From NCBI RefSeq assembly GCF_001544475.1, contig NZ_FCNW02000004.1:124001-188000 (forward strand): 64,000 bases of DNA, written 5' to 3'. The notes under the pieces were generated by a model. That model worked only from the letters and a program-made list of their open reading frames with translations. It ran no database searches and was not told the origin of the DNA. Made by a program: the position numbers and the translations under genes. The stretch comes from Caballeronia humi. Its GTDB lineage: Bacteria > Pseudomonadota > Gammaproteobacteria > Burkholderiales > Burkholderiaceae. Positions 1 through 8,210 of this stretch are shown piece after piece (position 1 is the stretch's first letter; every line of letters starts with the position of its first letter).

Positions 1-710
1 TTCCAGTACGTGGGGTTCGCGTCGTAGCGGATCGTCGCGTCCTTCTGATAGTCGCGGAACACGAATGCGCCCGTGCCGACTGGCTTCTGGTTGATGTCCT
101 CGGGCTTGCCGGCTTTGAGCAGTTGCGCGACGTACTCGGCAGAGACGATCGATGCGAATTCCATCGCGATGTTGCGCACGAACACGACATCGGGCGTTTT
201 CAGCGTGAAGCGCACGGTGAAGTCGTCGAGTTTCTCGACCGAGGCGATGTTCTTGTCGTAACCGAGGTCGGTCAGATACGGAAAGCTGACGGGATGCGCT
301 TTCTGGAACGGCTCGTTCGGGTCGATCATGCGCTTGAACGTGAACACGACGTCGTCGGCGTTGAAGTCGCGCGTCGGCTTGAAATACGCCGTCGACTGGA
401 ATTTCACGCCGCGTCGCAGATGGAACGTGAAACTCCTGGCGTCCGGCGCCTCGTCCCACTTTTCGGCGAGGCCCGGCACGAGATCGAGCGAGCCGCGCTT
501 GAATTCGACGAGCGTGTCGTAGACCGAGTGCGCGCCTGCGTCGAAATCGGTGCTCGTCGTGTACTGCGCGGAATCGAAGCCGGCGGGGCTGCCTTCGGAG
601 CAGAAAACGATCGTTTTGGTCGCAGCCGATGCCGCTCCAGGCATTACGCCGAGAGTCGCGAAGAGGGAAACGGCGAGGGCGCCGAGGCGGAAATGACGTG
701 ATCGGAGCAT
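1..710 (-). CDS. Peptide ABC transporter substrate-binding protein, DppA-like (partial, C-terminus outside window)
   Basis: The first 236 residues of a periplasmic dipeptide/oligopeptide-binding protein (SBP family 5) are present; the gene runs off the left edge. It starts MLRSRHFRLG and has a typical Sec signal peptide ending near AASA. The mature part carries FCSEGSPAGFDSAQ and, further on, DVVFTFKRMIDP and GTGAFVFRDYQKDATIRYD, which match the conserved blocks of DppA. The family captures peptides in the periplasm and passes them to DppBCDF permease/ATPase partners, which would lie to the left if this is the first gene of a dpp operon. The ATG at 710-708 is followed at once by the signal peptide, which supports this start. 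Substrate cannot be told from the fragment. Confidence 0.9.
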   Translation of the reverse strand, partial: MLRSRHFRLGALAVSLFATLGVMPGAASAATKTIVFCSEGSPAGFDSAQYTTSTDFDAGAHSVYDTLVEFKRGSLDLVPGLAEKWDEAPDARSFTFHLRRGVKFQSTAYFKPTRDFNADDVVFTFKRMIDPNEPFQKAHPVSFPYLTDLGYDKNIASVEKLDDFTVRFTLKTPDVVFVRNIAMEFASIVSAEYVAQLLKAGKPEDINQKPVGTGAFVFRDYQKDATIRYDANPTYW

Positions 711-945
711 TGTTCTTGTGCGCACGTTTGGAAGTTGGAAAGCCGCCGGGCGGGCGGGGTCGCCCCGTACTCTACCAAGCGATGAATTTTGTCTGAACCG
801 ATGGTTTCTGCTTTCGATAGGCGCATCGCGGCGGCCGTCGAATACCCGCTATCATCGGCCGAAAGGCTGCAAACTTTCCCGAGGGGCTTTAACATGACGT
901 CCCGGGCAGCCGTAATTGCCGGCGCCTAGAACTACCGACTGAGCC

Positions 946-1641
946 ATGAAAACCGCTTCCGATTCACTAGACGCACAAGCCGCGGAAGACGCGCAAGCCG
1001 TGCAGGACGCCGATCCCCGCTTCGGCCAGTGTCATCCGAATGAAGACGTCGAACTCGCCGCCACCGCGACGATCCCGACGCGCTACGGCACGTTCGCGTC
1101 GTATGTCTATCGCGTGAAGCGCACGGACATCGAGCACATTGTGTTCGTCATGGGCGATGTGCGCGGCGGCGAATCCGTGCTTACGCGCCTGCATTCGGAG
1201 TGCGTGACGGGCGACGTGTTCGGTTCGTACCGGTGCGATTGCGGCGAGCAACTCGACCTCGCGCTGCGCTATATCGCCGCCGAGGATCGCGGCATTTTGC
1301 TGTATCTTCGCGGGCATGAGGGGCGCGGCATCGGCCTCGCGAACAAGATTCGCGCGTATGCGCTGCAGGAGCAGGGGCTCGATACCGTCGATGCGAACCT
1401 GCACCTCGGCCTCCCCGACGACGCCCGCGAATACGATTCGTCCGCCGCGATCCTCCGGGCGCTGAACGTGAAATCAGTGCGTCTGATGAGCAACAATCCG
1501 TCGAAGTTCGACACGCTGCTCAAGCACGGTATTCCGGTGTGCGAACGCGTTGCGCTGGCAATTCCGATGCGCGAGGAGAACGAGCGCTACATCAAGACGA
1601 AGCAAGCGCGCTTCGGCCACTACTTCGACGAAAACGAATGA
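946..1641 (+). CDS. ribA: GTP cyclohydrolase II
   Basis: Catalyses the first committed step of riboflavin synthesis: GTP to 2,5-diamino-6-ribosylamino-pyrimidinone 5'-phosphate, formate and pyrophosphate. The protein has 231 residues, slightly longer than E. coli RibA because of an extra polar N-terminus of about 30 residues. The zinc cysteines are visible as C86, C97 and C99 in [20 protein letters not shown]. The GTP-binding block [14 protein letters not shown] and the C-terminal SNNPSK motif are intact. It stands alone, without ribB/ribH neighbours, and no FMN riboswitch was recognised in the 235 bases upstream. No clear ribosome-binding site precedes the ATG, so a downstream start inside the polar extension is possible. 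Confidence 0.95.
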   Translation: MKTASDSLDAQAAEDAQAVQDADPRFGQCHPNEDVELAATATIPTRYGTFASYVYRVKRTDIEHIVFVMGDVRGGESVLTRLHSECVTGDVFGSYRCDCGEQLDLALRYIAAEDRGILLYLRGHEGRGIGLANKIRAYALQEQGLDTVDANLHLGLPDDAREYDSSAAILRALNVKSVRLMSNNPSKFDTLLKHGIPVCERVALAIPMREENERYIKTKQARFGHYFDENE

Positions 1642-1647
1642 GCGTGG

Positions 1648-2373
1648 TCACTGGGCGTCGTGAAAAATGACGCCCAGCGTGTGCCGATGCCCCGAGCGCA
1701 GCCGGCTCACGCCATGCCGCAGATTCACGCGATACGCGCCGCGCGTCCCCTGCATCGGCCGGTGATGCACCGCGAAAACCACCGCATCGCCCTGTTTCAG
1801 CGGCACCACTTCCGCGCGCGACTGCATGTGCGGCCGCTGCTCCGTCATCACGAATTCGCCGCCGGTGAAATCGCGTCCGGGCTCCGAGAGCAGGATCGCG
1901 AGTTGAATCGGGAAGACGTGTTCGCCGTATAGGTCCTGATGCAGGCAGTTGTAGTCGCCCGCGTGGTATTGGAGGATCAGCGGCGTCGGGCGCGTCTGCC
2001 CCGCGCGGTGACAGCGTTCAATGAAGTCCGCGTGCCGCGCCGGATAGCGGGCATCGATCTTCATGATGTCGTTCCAGCGGTTCGCCACCGGCGCGAGATG
2101 CGGATAGACCGCCGTGCGAAGTCCTTCGATCAGATCCGGCAGTGGATAGCCGAAATACTTGTACTCGCCGCGCCCGAAGCCGTGGCGCTCCATCACGACG
2201 CGGCTGCGGTAAAGCGCGTCGCGCGGATATTGATCGATGAGCGCGTCGCACTCGGATGGTGCGAGCAGGCGCTCGATCACCGCGCAGCCGAATTGGTCGA
2301 GGTCATCTTCCACGCGCGGCCAGTCGATCGCCTTCACGCGATCCGCGATCGATACTTCCGCCACATCATTCAT
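1648..2373 (-). CDS. 2OG-Fe(II) oxygenase, Oxygenase-NA family (putative nucleic-acid repair oxygenase)
   Basis: A 241-residue protein matching the family known as Oxygenase-NA (formerly DUF2086), predicted to be an AlkB-like iron/2-oxoglutarate dioxygenase acting on damaged or methylated nucleic acid; that activity is a family prediction. The iron-binding HxD motif is H145-Q-D147 in NCLHQDLYG. The distal histidine is probably H220 in VNLRHGVSRLRSG, with nearby arginines available for 2-oxoglutarate. The block LSEPGRDFTGGEFV is typical of the family. An AGGAG ribosome-binding site sits seven bases before the ATG. It ends six bases from the convergent ribA and lies upstream of nothing obvious in an operon, but its neighbours (resolvase-like protein, SOS-type helicase) also concern DNA. 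Confidence 0.8.
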   Translation of the reverse strand: MNDVAEVSIADRVKAIDWPRVEDDLDQFGCAVIERLLAPSECDALIDQYPRDALYRSRVVMERHGFGRGEYKYFGYPLPDLIEGLRTAVYPHLAPVANRWNDIMKIDARYPARHADFIERCHRAGQTRPTPLILQYHAGDYNCLHQDLYGEHVFPIQLAILLSEPGRDFTGGEFVMTEQRPHMQSRAEVVPLKQGDAVVFAVHHRPMQGTRGAYRVNLRHGVSRLRSGHRHTLGVIFHDAQ

Positions 2374-2463
2374 TGTCAGCTCCTGCCGCTCGTTTCGAAT
2401 GCGTGCAGTGTCGCTGGTCGTCTGGACAGGAACAAGCCGGGTCTTGCTGTGACATTCGGGAAA

Positions 2464-3069
2464 TCAGGATTCGCCCGGCGTATCCGGCTCGTTGCGCGCG
2501 TTGGCGTTGCGCAAACGGATGATCGTCTGCCGCGAGGTGTTGAGCGCCTGCGCGACGGCCGTCACCGTCTTGCCCGCCGCGAGCGCACGCAGCGCCTGCG
2601 CGCGCTGCGCATGCGTCAGCGACGCGGGCCGCCCTTGCGGCAAACCCATGCGCTTCGCTTCCGCTGCAGCGGCAAGGGCGCGTGCGCGCTTCGCCATGCG
2701 CTCGACTTCGACCGCTAGTTCCAGCGCGCGCAACGGCGAATCGGCACCGCTCGCAGTGAGGCTCGCGCGGCCGAATTCGAGGCACACGGCGTGCGCGTTG
2801 CGGTTCGCGAGCGATCTCAATGTGCCCACGATGTCGCCGATGCTGTTGCCGAAGTAATGCAGACGCGTGACCAGCAGCGTGTCGCCCTCGGCGACGCGGC
2901 GCAGCGCGCGTTGTAACGCCGGACGATATTCCGCGGCGGTCGACATGCCGCACGAATCCGAGACGACCGCGCTCATGTCGACGAGAAACCCGGCGGCGTC
3001 GATGTCGACCAGGTCGCTTTCGAGGACGCTCTCTTCGCCACCGGTGTTCACATACACGATATAAGCCAT
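2464..3069 (-). CDS. Serine-recombinase-like protein with degenerate catalytic site and C-terminal HTH
   Basis: The 201-residue protein has the layout of a small serine resolvase/invertase: an N-terminal resolvase-like fold (about 1-130), a helical linker rich in arginine and alanine, then an HTH (about 147-190, from GRPASLTHAQRAQALRAL to TSRQTIIRLR). The catalytic serine expected in the opening YxRVS motif is missing; this protein reads VYVNTGGEE. The arginine-rich DRLGRS active-site block is replaced by TRLHYFGNS. It therefore probably no longer recombines DNA and may bind DNA as a regulator or structural protein; this is inference. A GGAGC ribosome-binding site supports the start. It lies between the Oxygenase-NA gene and a hemerythrin gene. 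Confidence 0.7.
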   Translation of the reverse strand: MAYIVYVNTGGEESVLESDLVDIDAAGFLVDMSAVVSDSCGMSTAAEYRPALQRALRRVAEGDTLLVTRLHYFGNSIGDIVGTLRSLANRNAHAVCLEFGRASLTASGADSPLRALELAVEVERMAKRARALAAAAEAKRMGLPQGRPASLTHAQRAQALRALAAGKTVTAVAQALNTSRQTIIRLRNANARNEPDTPGES

Positions 3070-3141
3070 GAAGCGCGCTCCGTGTCCCTTCCGGCAGTCC
3101 GGCCGCTCAGCCGGCCCGCCGGCCCGGAATCGATCACGCGC

Positions 3142-3636
3142 TCAATGCGCGGTCGCGACTTCGGTGATCTTGTTCTGCAGCGCTTCCTTGCGCGCGACGA
3201 TTTTTGCGCCAAGCGCCATCAGGTCGATACCGGCCTTGCGCAGCTCGGGAAAAAGCTCTTTCTCTTCTTCCTCGACGTGGTGATTCACGTTCTCCGACAA
3301 CACCTTGAACGTGGCATCGAAACCGTCGTCGCCGGCGCGCAACTGCGTGAATTTTTCGATCAGCGTCTTGACGAGAAAGTGCTCGACATAGGCTTCGTCG
3401 ACGTCGTCCTTGTCTTCGCCTTCCAGCGCGCCGCGCGCCGCCGGATAAAGCAGTTCTTCCTCGACCATCGCGTGGATGGTCAGCAGCTCGCAGGCGCGCT
3501 GCACGAGCGTCGTCTTGCGCTCGAGGTCGTCTTTTTCGGCGCGCTCGAAGGCGTCGAAAAGCTGCTCGACGGCGCGGTGATCGGCTTCGAGAACGGCGAG
3601 TGCGTCTTGTTGCGACGTCGAATTGGCGGTGCTCAT
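3142..3636 (-). CDS. Hemerythrin HHE domain protein
   Basis: A 164-residue four-helix protein of the bacterial hemerythrin (HHE cation-binding) family, expected to bind a di-iron centre and to sense or buffer oxygen, nitric oxide or iron. Ligand candidates are H20 in EADHRAVE, H55 and E59-E61 in TIHAMVEEELLYP, H86 in VEHFLVK, and H119/H120 followed by an acidic run in NVNHHVEEEEKELFP. The ATG at 3636 is preceded by AGGAG in a suitable position. The reading frame stays open far upstream into the helicase gene, but only this part has hemerythrin sequence. The 56-base gap to the helicase stop and shared strand would allow co-transcription. No signal peptide: cytoplasmic. Confidence 0.9.
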   Translation of the reverse strand: MSTANSTSQQDALAVLEADHRAVEQLFDAFERAEKDDLERKTTLVQRACELLTIHAMVEEELLYPAARGALEGEDKDDVDEAYVEHFLVKTLIEKFTQLRAGDDGFDATFKVLSENVNHHVEEEEKELFPELRKAGIDLMALGAKIVARKEALQNKITEVATAH

Positions 3637-3692
3637 GGCGGCTCCTCTGTCTGTTGTGGGTGCCTGACCACAGCAAAGCGAGTGCCCGGGGG

Positions 3693-6002
3693 TCAGGCGT
3701 CGCGCTGGCGCATCACGTCGACTTGCCACCATGCCGGCAGGAGGCGCCGGACTTCGGGCCGCGCAAAGCGATCGTCGATGAGATAAAGCACGCCGCGATC
3801 GTCCGGGCCGCGAATCACGCGGCCAGCCGCCTGCACAACCTTCTGCAGGCCGGGGAAAAGATAGGTGTAGTCGTACCCCGCTCCGAACACCGCGTGCATT
3901 CGGGCTTTCATCTGCTGATTGACGGCGTTGAGCTGCGGCAGGCCGAGCGTCGCGACAAACGCGCCAACGAGCCGCGTGCCCGGCAGATCGATCGCCTCGC
4001 CAAACGACCCGCCCAGCACCGCGAAGCCGATGCCGCGCCCGTCCGGCGCGAAACGCGCGAGAAACGCTTGCTGGTCGGCCTCGTTCATCGCGCGCGCCTG
4101 CTCCCAAACCGGCACCGACGGATGGCGCGCCGCAAACGCGCCCGCGACTTGGGCAAGGTAGTCGAAGCTGCTGAAAAAGCTCAGGTAGTTGCCGGGCGCG
4201 CGCTCGTACTGCGCGGCGATCAGGTCGACCACGCGCGCCACCGACTGCTCGCGGTCGCGAAAACGCGTCGATATGTCGGCGATCGCGCGCACCTGCAATT
4301 GCTCCGCCGCGAACGGCGACGCGACATCGACGCGCGCGCTCGATTCCGGCAGGCCGAGCGTGTCGCTGTAGAAATGCGCGGGCGTGAGCGTCGCGGAAAA
4401 GAGGGCGACCGAGTGCGCGCGCGCGAAACGCGGCGCCAGATGCGGCGCCGGTATCACGTTGCGCAGGCACAGCACGGCGTTCGGCGCGGTCGAGCGAGTG
4501 CGGGAGCCAAGCGTCACGTCGAAGATCGAATGCGACTCGAAACGCTCGGCGATGCGCACAAAATGCATCGCGTCGAAATAGAAGCGCAGCGTCTCGGGGG
4601 CGAAGGCGTCGGGGTATTCGGCGACGAAATCCGTCATTTGCGAGATCGCCTGTTCCAGCGCGGCGATGAAGCGCTCGGGGAGGGTCGCGTGGGCGGTGTA
4701 TTCGGCCGTCTGTTCGGCCTTGATTTCCTTCCAGTTTTTCGCGATGCGCGAGAACACGCGCTTGAGCGGCGCGGGTGCGCCGCGGCGCATCGCGTCGAAG
4801 GCCGCCTGGTCGAGCGTCGCGGAATACATGCCGCGCGCCCGGTCGACGAGGTTGTGCGCCTCGTCGACCAGCACGCTCACGCGCCAGCGATTCGCCTCGG
4901 CGAGCGCGTATAGCATGGCGCTGGAGTCGAAGTAGTAGTTGTAGTCGCCGACGATCACGTCGCTCCAGCGCGACATCTCCTGGCTCAGGTAATAGGGGCA
5001 GACGTCGTGATTCAGCGCGACCTGGCGCAGCGCGGCCTTGTCCAGCCGGGCGGCGTCGAGCGCGTCGGCACGCGCGGCGGGCAGGCGATCGTAGAAACCG
5101 CGCGCGAGCGGACACGATTCGCCGTGACACGCGCGGTCGGGGTGCTCGCAGGCTTTGTCGCGCGCGACGAGTTCGAGTACGCGCAGCGGGGCTTGTAGCG
5201 TAGTCATCGCATCGAGCGCTAACTGGCGGCCCGCGCTTTTCGCCGTCAGGAAGTAGATCTTGTCGAGCTGCTGCGCCGGCCAGGCCTTCAGCAGCGGAAA
5301 AAGCGTGCCGACCGTCTTGCCGATGCCGGTCGGCGCCTGCGCCATCAGGCAGCGCTTCGCCACCGCCGATCGATACACGGCCGCCGCCAGTTCGCGCTGT
5401 CCCGGCCGGAACGACGGATGCGGAAAGGCGAGGGCCGTGAGCGCAGCGTCGCGCGCACCGCGATGCGCGATTTCCTGCGCGGCCCACGCGATGAACCGCT
5501 CGCATTGATCGACGAAATGCACGCGCAGCGCCTCGGCGGACTGCGTTTCAACGAAAACGGTTTCCTTCTGGCTCGCGATATCGAAATACACGAGCGCGAC
5601 GCGGATTTCCGTCAGGCCGAGTTTTCGGCATAAAAGCCATCCGTAGACCCGCGCCTGCGCCCAGTGAAGATGCCGGTGATTGGCGGGTATCGCATCGAGT
5701 TTTCCGCGATACGTCTTGATCTCTTCGAGCTGGTTGGCGGCGGGATCGTAGCCGTCGGCGCGGCCGCGCACCCGCAGCGGTCCGTGGATGTCGGTCAGCG
5801 TGACTTCGGTCTGATAACCCGCCGGACGACGCGCCGTAACCGCAGCATGTCCGGCGATGCCTTCCAGCGCGGTCGGCGAGGGCGTGAAGCGTAGGTCGAG
5901 ATCGCCGCGCTTGGCGGTGAATTCGCACAGCGCGCGAACCGCAACGACATAGCCGTCTGCGGCGTCCGGTTCAGTATCCTTTTGAGTGACTACTGTATGC
6001 AT
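3693..6002 (-). CDS. DinG/XPD-type Fe-S DNA helicase with N-terminal PD-(D/E)XK nuclease-like domain
   Basis: A 769-residue ATP-dependent helicase. Residues 1 to about 180 resemble a PD-(D/E)XK nuclease (D83, E93/E94 and K96 in the region GRADGYD...LEEIKTYRG). The helicase core follows: Walker A at 223-230 (APTGIGKT), four iron-sulfur cysteines at C285, C292, C297 and C335, and the DEAH box at 380-383 (VLVDEAHNL). The motif near the C-terminus, VVQAAGRVIRG, is helicase motif VI. The family unwinds 5'-to-3' and acts on damaged DNA, R-loops or G-quadruplexes. A LexA box overlaps the ATG, so it is likely an SOS gene. Because the operator covers the start codon, the message may be leaderless or translation may begin slightly downstream; no ribosome-binding site precedes 6002. 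Confidence 0.9.
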   Translation of the reverse strand: MHTVVTQKDTEPDAADGYVVAVRALCEFTAKRGDLDLRFTPSPTALEGIAGHAAVTARRPAGYQTEVTLTDIHGPLRVRGRADGYDPAANQLEEIKTYRGKLDAIPANHRHLHWAQARVYGWLLCRKLGLTEIRVALVYFDIASQKETVFVETQSAEALRVHFVDQCERFIAWAAQEIAHRGARDAALTALAFPHPSFRPGQRELAAAVYRSAVAKRCLMAQAPTGIGKTVGTLFPLLKAWPAQQLDKIYFLTAKSAGRQLALDAMTTLQAPLRVLELVARDKACEHPDRACHGESCPLARGFYDRLPAARADALDAARLDKAALRQVALNHDVCPYYLSQEMSRWSDVIVGDYNYYFDSSAMLYALAEANRWRVSVLVDEAHNLVDRARGMYSATLDQAAFDAMRRGAPAPLKRVFSRIAKNWKEIKAEQTAEYTAHATLPERFIAALEQAISQMTDFVAEYPDAFAPETLRFYFDAMHFVRIAERFESHSIFDVTLGSRTRSTAPNAVLCLRNVIPAPHLAPRFARAHSVALFSATLTPAHFYSDTLGLPESSARVDVASPFAAEQLQVRAIADISTRFRDREQSVARVVDLIAAQYERAPGNYLSFFSSFDYLAQVAGAFAARHPSVPVWEQARAMNEADQQAFLARFAPDGRGIGFAVLGGSFGEAIDLPGTRLVGAFVATLGLPQLNAVNQQMKARMHAVFGAGYDYTYLFPGLQKVVQAAGRVIRGPDDRGVLYLIDDRFARPEVRRLLPAWWQVDVMRQRDA

Positions 6003-6010
6003 GCACAGTA
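5991..6010. promoter_or_regulatory. LexA (SOS) box overlapping the helicase start codon
   Basis: On the minus strand the sequence reads TACTGTGCATGCATACAGTA, a perfect 20-base palindrome fitting the LexA consensus CTGT-N8-ACAG including the flanking TA. The helicase ATG (6002-6000) lies inside it. LexA bound here would block transcription directly at the gene start. This is what the sequence shows; SOS induction is inferred. Confidence 0.85.
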
Positions 6011-6093
6011 GTCTAGCATTTAAAGCTTTTCGGTAATACCCAATTAATCAATTGCGGCCGGTAAAAGCAAACGCTTTTCCGGCCGCATTCGAA

Positions 6094-6333
6094 TTACTGC
6101 TGCGCTTCCATCGTTTCACCGGCGCGCATGGCTTTGGCGAGACTCGCATCGTCGGGCGCCTTCGTGGCTGCCTGCTCGGCGGCGACGGTTTGCGCGCTCA
6201 TGCCGCGTTGCGAGGCGGGCGCGCCGTCATCGGCAGTGTAGTAGGGCGCCGGGCCATAGCCGCTTGCGAAGGCCGGCGTGGCGACGATCGCGGCCGCAGC
6301 GATCAGGAGAGACGTCAATTGTTTGCTCTTCAT
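6094..6333 (-). CDS. DUF4148 family secreted small protein
   Basis: A 79-residue protein with a clear signal peptide (MKSKQLTSLLIAAAAIVATPAFA, cleavage after AFA). The short mature part is rich in alanine, and has the tyrosine-containing SGYGPAPYYTADDG segment followed by a region with AAEQAATKAPDD. This is the layout of DUF4148 proteins, which are common and often multi-copy in Burkholderia-type genomes and have no established function. It is transcribed away from the P450 gene, with a 225-base AT-richer region between them. Expected to be periplasmic. Confidence 0.85.
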   Translation of the reverse strand: MKSKQLTSLLIAAAAIVATPAFASGYGPAPYYTADDGAPASQRGMSAQTVAAEQAATKAPDDASLAKAMRAGETMEAQQ

Positions 6334-6558
6334 GGTGGTACTCCAAGTAGGGTTTCAAAGGGTCCACTTCATTGGCCTTGCTTCACTGTCTATTTGCTTT
6401 CGACCTGCTGAAATGTGAAGGCAGTGTAATTGCCGTCCAATTAAAATTAATCCCCTCTGAAGAGCACATTAATTCGGGTATATCGGCGATTTAATTAGGC
6501 ATTGATTTTTCCCAATGTCCTATGCTGATTCGAAACGGCAAACAAGAGGACGAGTGCA

Positions 6559-7971
6559 ATGGCAGCCCATGCGCGATTGCGACAATTGCAGGATCTGCCG
6601 TCACCGTCCGGCTTGCCGCTGATCGGAAACGCGTTGCAGTTGCAGCCATCCACTCTGCATACGACGCTTGAGCAATGGGCGCGCAAACTCGGCTCGCCGT
6701 ATCGATACCGGGTCGGCAACACCCATGTGATCGTCTGGACGCAAGCTGAACTGTGCCAGTCGGTCCTGCGCGAGCGGCCGCATCTGTATCGACGCATCGC
6801 GCCGATCGAGTCCGTGCTCGGCGAGATCGGCATCAACGGCCTCTTTTCCGCTGAGGGCGCCGCGTGGGAACCGCAGCGGCGGCTCATCATGCAGGCGCTG
6901 TCGATCTCGAACATCAAGGCGTTCTATCCGACGCTCGCCGGCATCACCGAGCGCTTCCGGCAGCGCCTGCAACGCGCGGCGGCACAGGGCAAATCGCTTG
7001 AAATGACCGACGAGCTCAAGCGCTATACCGTCGATGTAACGAGTTCGCTCGCGTTCGGCGAGGACCCGAACACGCTGGAGCAGGAGGGCGGCGTCATCCA
7101 GGAACGGCTCGCGCTGATCCTGCCCGCCGTCATGCGCCGCGTGAGCGCGCCGTTTCCGTACTGGCGATACGTCCGCCTGCCGAGCGATCGCAAGCTCGAT
7201 CGCGCGATGATCGACGTGCATCGCTTTGTCCACGACATGATTGGACGCGCGCGCGAACGGATGCGCGACGCTCCCGGCGACGCCCCGCGCAATCTGCTCG
7301 AAGCGATGCTGGTCGCGCGCGACACGCCTGGCTCCGGCGTCACCGACGCGCAGGTCGCCGCGAACGTTCTCACGCTGCTGATCGCGGGCGAGGATACGAC
7401 CGCCAACACGATCGCCTGGTCGCTGATGTACATCGCCGCGGACCCGGCGTTGCAACAGCGCCTTGGCGACGCATCGCGCACGGCGTTCGGCGGCCAGCGC
7501 GTGTGTCCGGACTATGGGAGGCTGAAACAACTGGATCTATGCGAGGCAGCGAGCAACGAGGCGAGCCGGCTCCGGCCGGTCGCGGTGATTCTCGGCTTCG
7601 AGCCGCTGGAGGATGTGTGCCTCGACGGCATCGCCGTGCCCGCCGGGACGTGGGTCTTCTTCCTCACGCGCCCGCCGATGCTGGAGCCGGCGAATTTCGC
7701 GCACCCTGAGCGCTTCGATCCCGACCGATGGATGCATCTCCACGATCCTTCGCGCGGGGCGCACGAACAACGCGCGTACCTGACCTTCGGCGGCGGCCCG
7801 CGCGTTTGTCCTGGACGTTACCTCGCAACGGTAGAAATCCGGCTGGTATTGTCGATGATCGCGGCGAACTTCGACATTTCGATGGCCATCGACCCCGCGA
7901 CGATCACCGAAATCTCCGCCTTCACGATGGTCCCAAGCCGCATGCCGATGCATCTGAAACCGCGCGCCTGA
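6559..7971 (+). CDS. Cytochrome P450
   Basis: A 470-residue soluble P450 monooxygenase. The I-helix oxygen-binding motif is A276-G-E-D-T-T281, the ExxR motif lies in NEASRLRPV, and the heme-binding loop FGGGPRVCPGRYLA places the axial cysteine at residue 417. No N-terminal membrane anchor is visible, as usual in bacterial enzymes. A GAGGA ribosome-binding site lies about eight bases before the ATG. No ferredoxin or ferredoxin reductase gene is adjacent, so electrons must come from partners encoded elsewhere. The N-terminal block LPSPSGLPLIGNALQLQP is reminiscent of fatty-acid or eukaryote-like bacterial P450s. The substrate cannot be told from this window. Confidence 0.93.
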   Translation: MAAHARLRQLQDLPSPSGLPLIGNALQLQPSTLHTTLEQWARKLGSPYRYRVGNTHVIVWTQAELCQSVLRERPHLYRRIAPIESVLGEIGINGLFSAEGAAWEPQRRLIMQALSISNIKAFYPTLAGITERFRQRLQRAAAQGKSLEMTDELKRYTVDVTSSLAFGEDPNTLEQEGGVIQERLALILPAVMRRVSAPFPYWRYVRLPSDRKLDRAMIDVHRFVHDMIGRARERMRDAPGDAPRNLLEAMLVARDTPGSGVTDAQVAANVLTLLIAGEDTTANTIAWSLMYIAADPALQQRLGDASRTAFGGQRVCPDYGRLKQLDLCEAASNEASRLRPVAVILGFEPLEDVCLDGIAVPAGTWVFFLTRPPMLEPANFAHPERFDPDRWMHLHDPSRGAHEQRAYLTFGGGPRVCPGRYLATVEIRLVLSMIAANFDISMAIDPATITEISAFTMVPSRMPMHLKPRA

Positions 7972-8062
7972 ATGCGGAATAATCCGGCGCCGCGGCGCGT
8001 TTTATCGGTGGGTGTCGCGCAGGGCCGCCGGCTCGGCACGGTCCGGCCCGTGGAGAAATCGC

Positions 8063-8197
8063 ATGAAACTCGTTCGTATCGTATCGATCCTGCTTGCCGC
8101 GCTCGCGGTCACGCTCGCCGGATGCCAGACCGACGGCACCGGCGCGAGCACCGGCCAATCCGGCTCGATGTACAAGGGCGGCGGAGGCGGGTACTAA
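8063..8197 (+). CDS. Small lipoprotein
   Basis: A 44-residue predicted lipoprotein. The signal peptide MKLVRIVSILLAALAVTLAG ends in a lipobox L18-A-G-C21. The mature peptide is only about 24 residues, QTDGTGAST followed by a glycine-rich tail. A GGAG ribosome-binding site lies eight bases before the ATG. It should be anchored in the inner or outer membrane from the periplasmic side; nothing else about function can be read. It follows the P450 gene by 91 bases on the same strand but shows no obvious functional link. Confidence 0.75.
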   Translation: MKLVRIVSILLAALAVTLAGCQTDGTGASTGQSGSMYKGGGGGY

Positions 8198-8210
8198 GTC
8201 CCGCGCGAGA

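Noticed and set aside
711..945. FMN riboswitch upstream of ribA
   Set aside because: The conserved RFN-element blocks were not found in the 235 bases; the region only has a GC-rich repeat.
3637..5505. Long open extension upstream of the hemerythrin gene in the same frame
   Set aside because: It is an alternate frame of the helicase gene, Arg/Ala-rich, without hemerythrin or other domain features.
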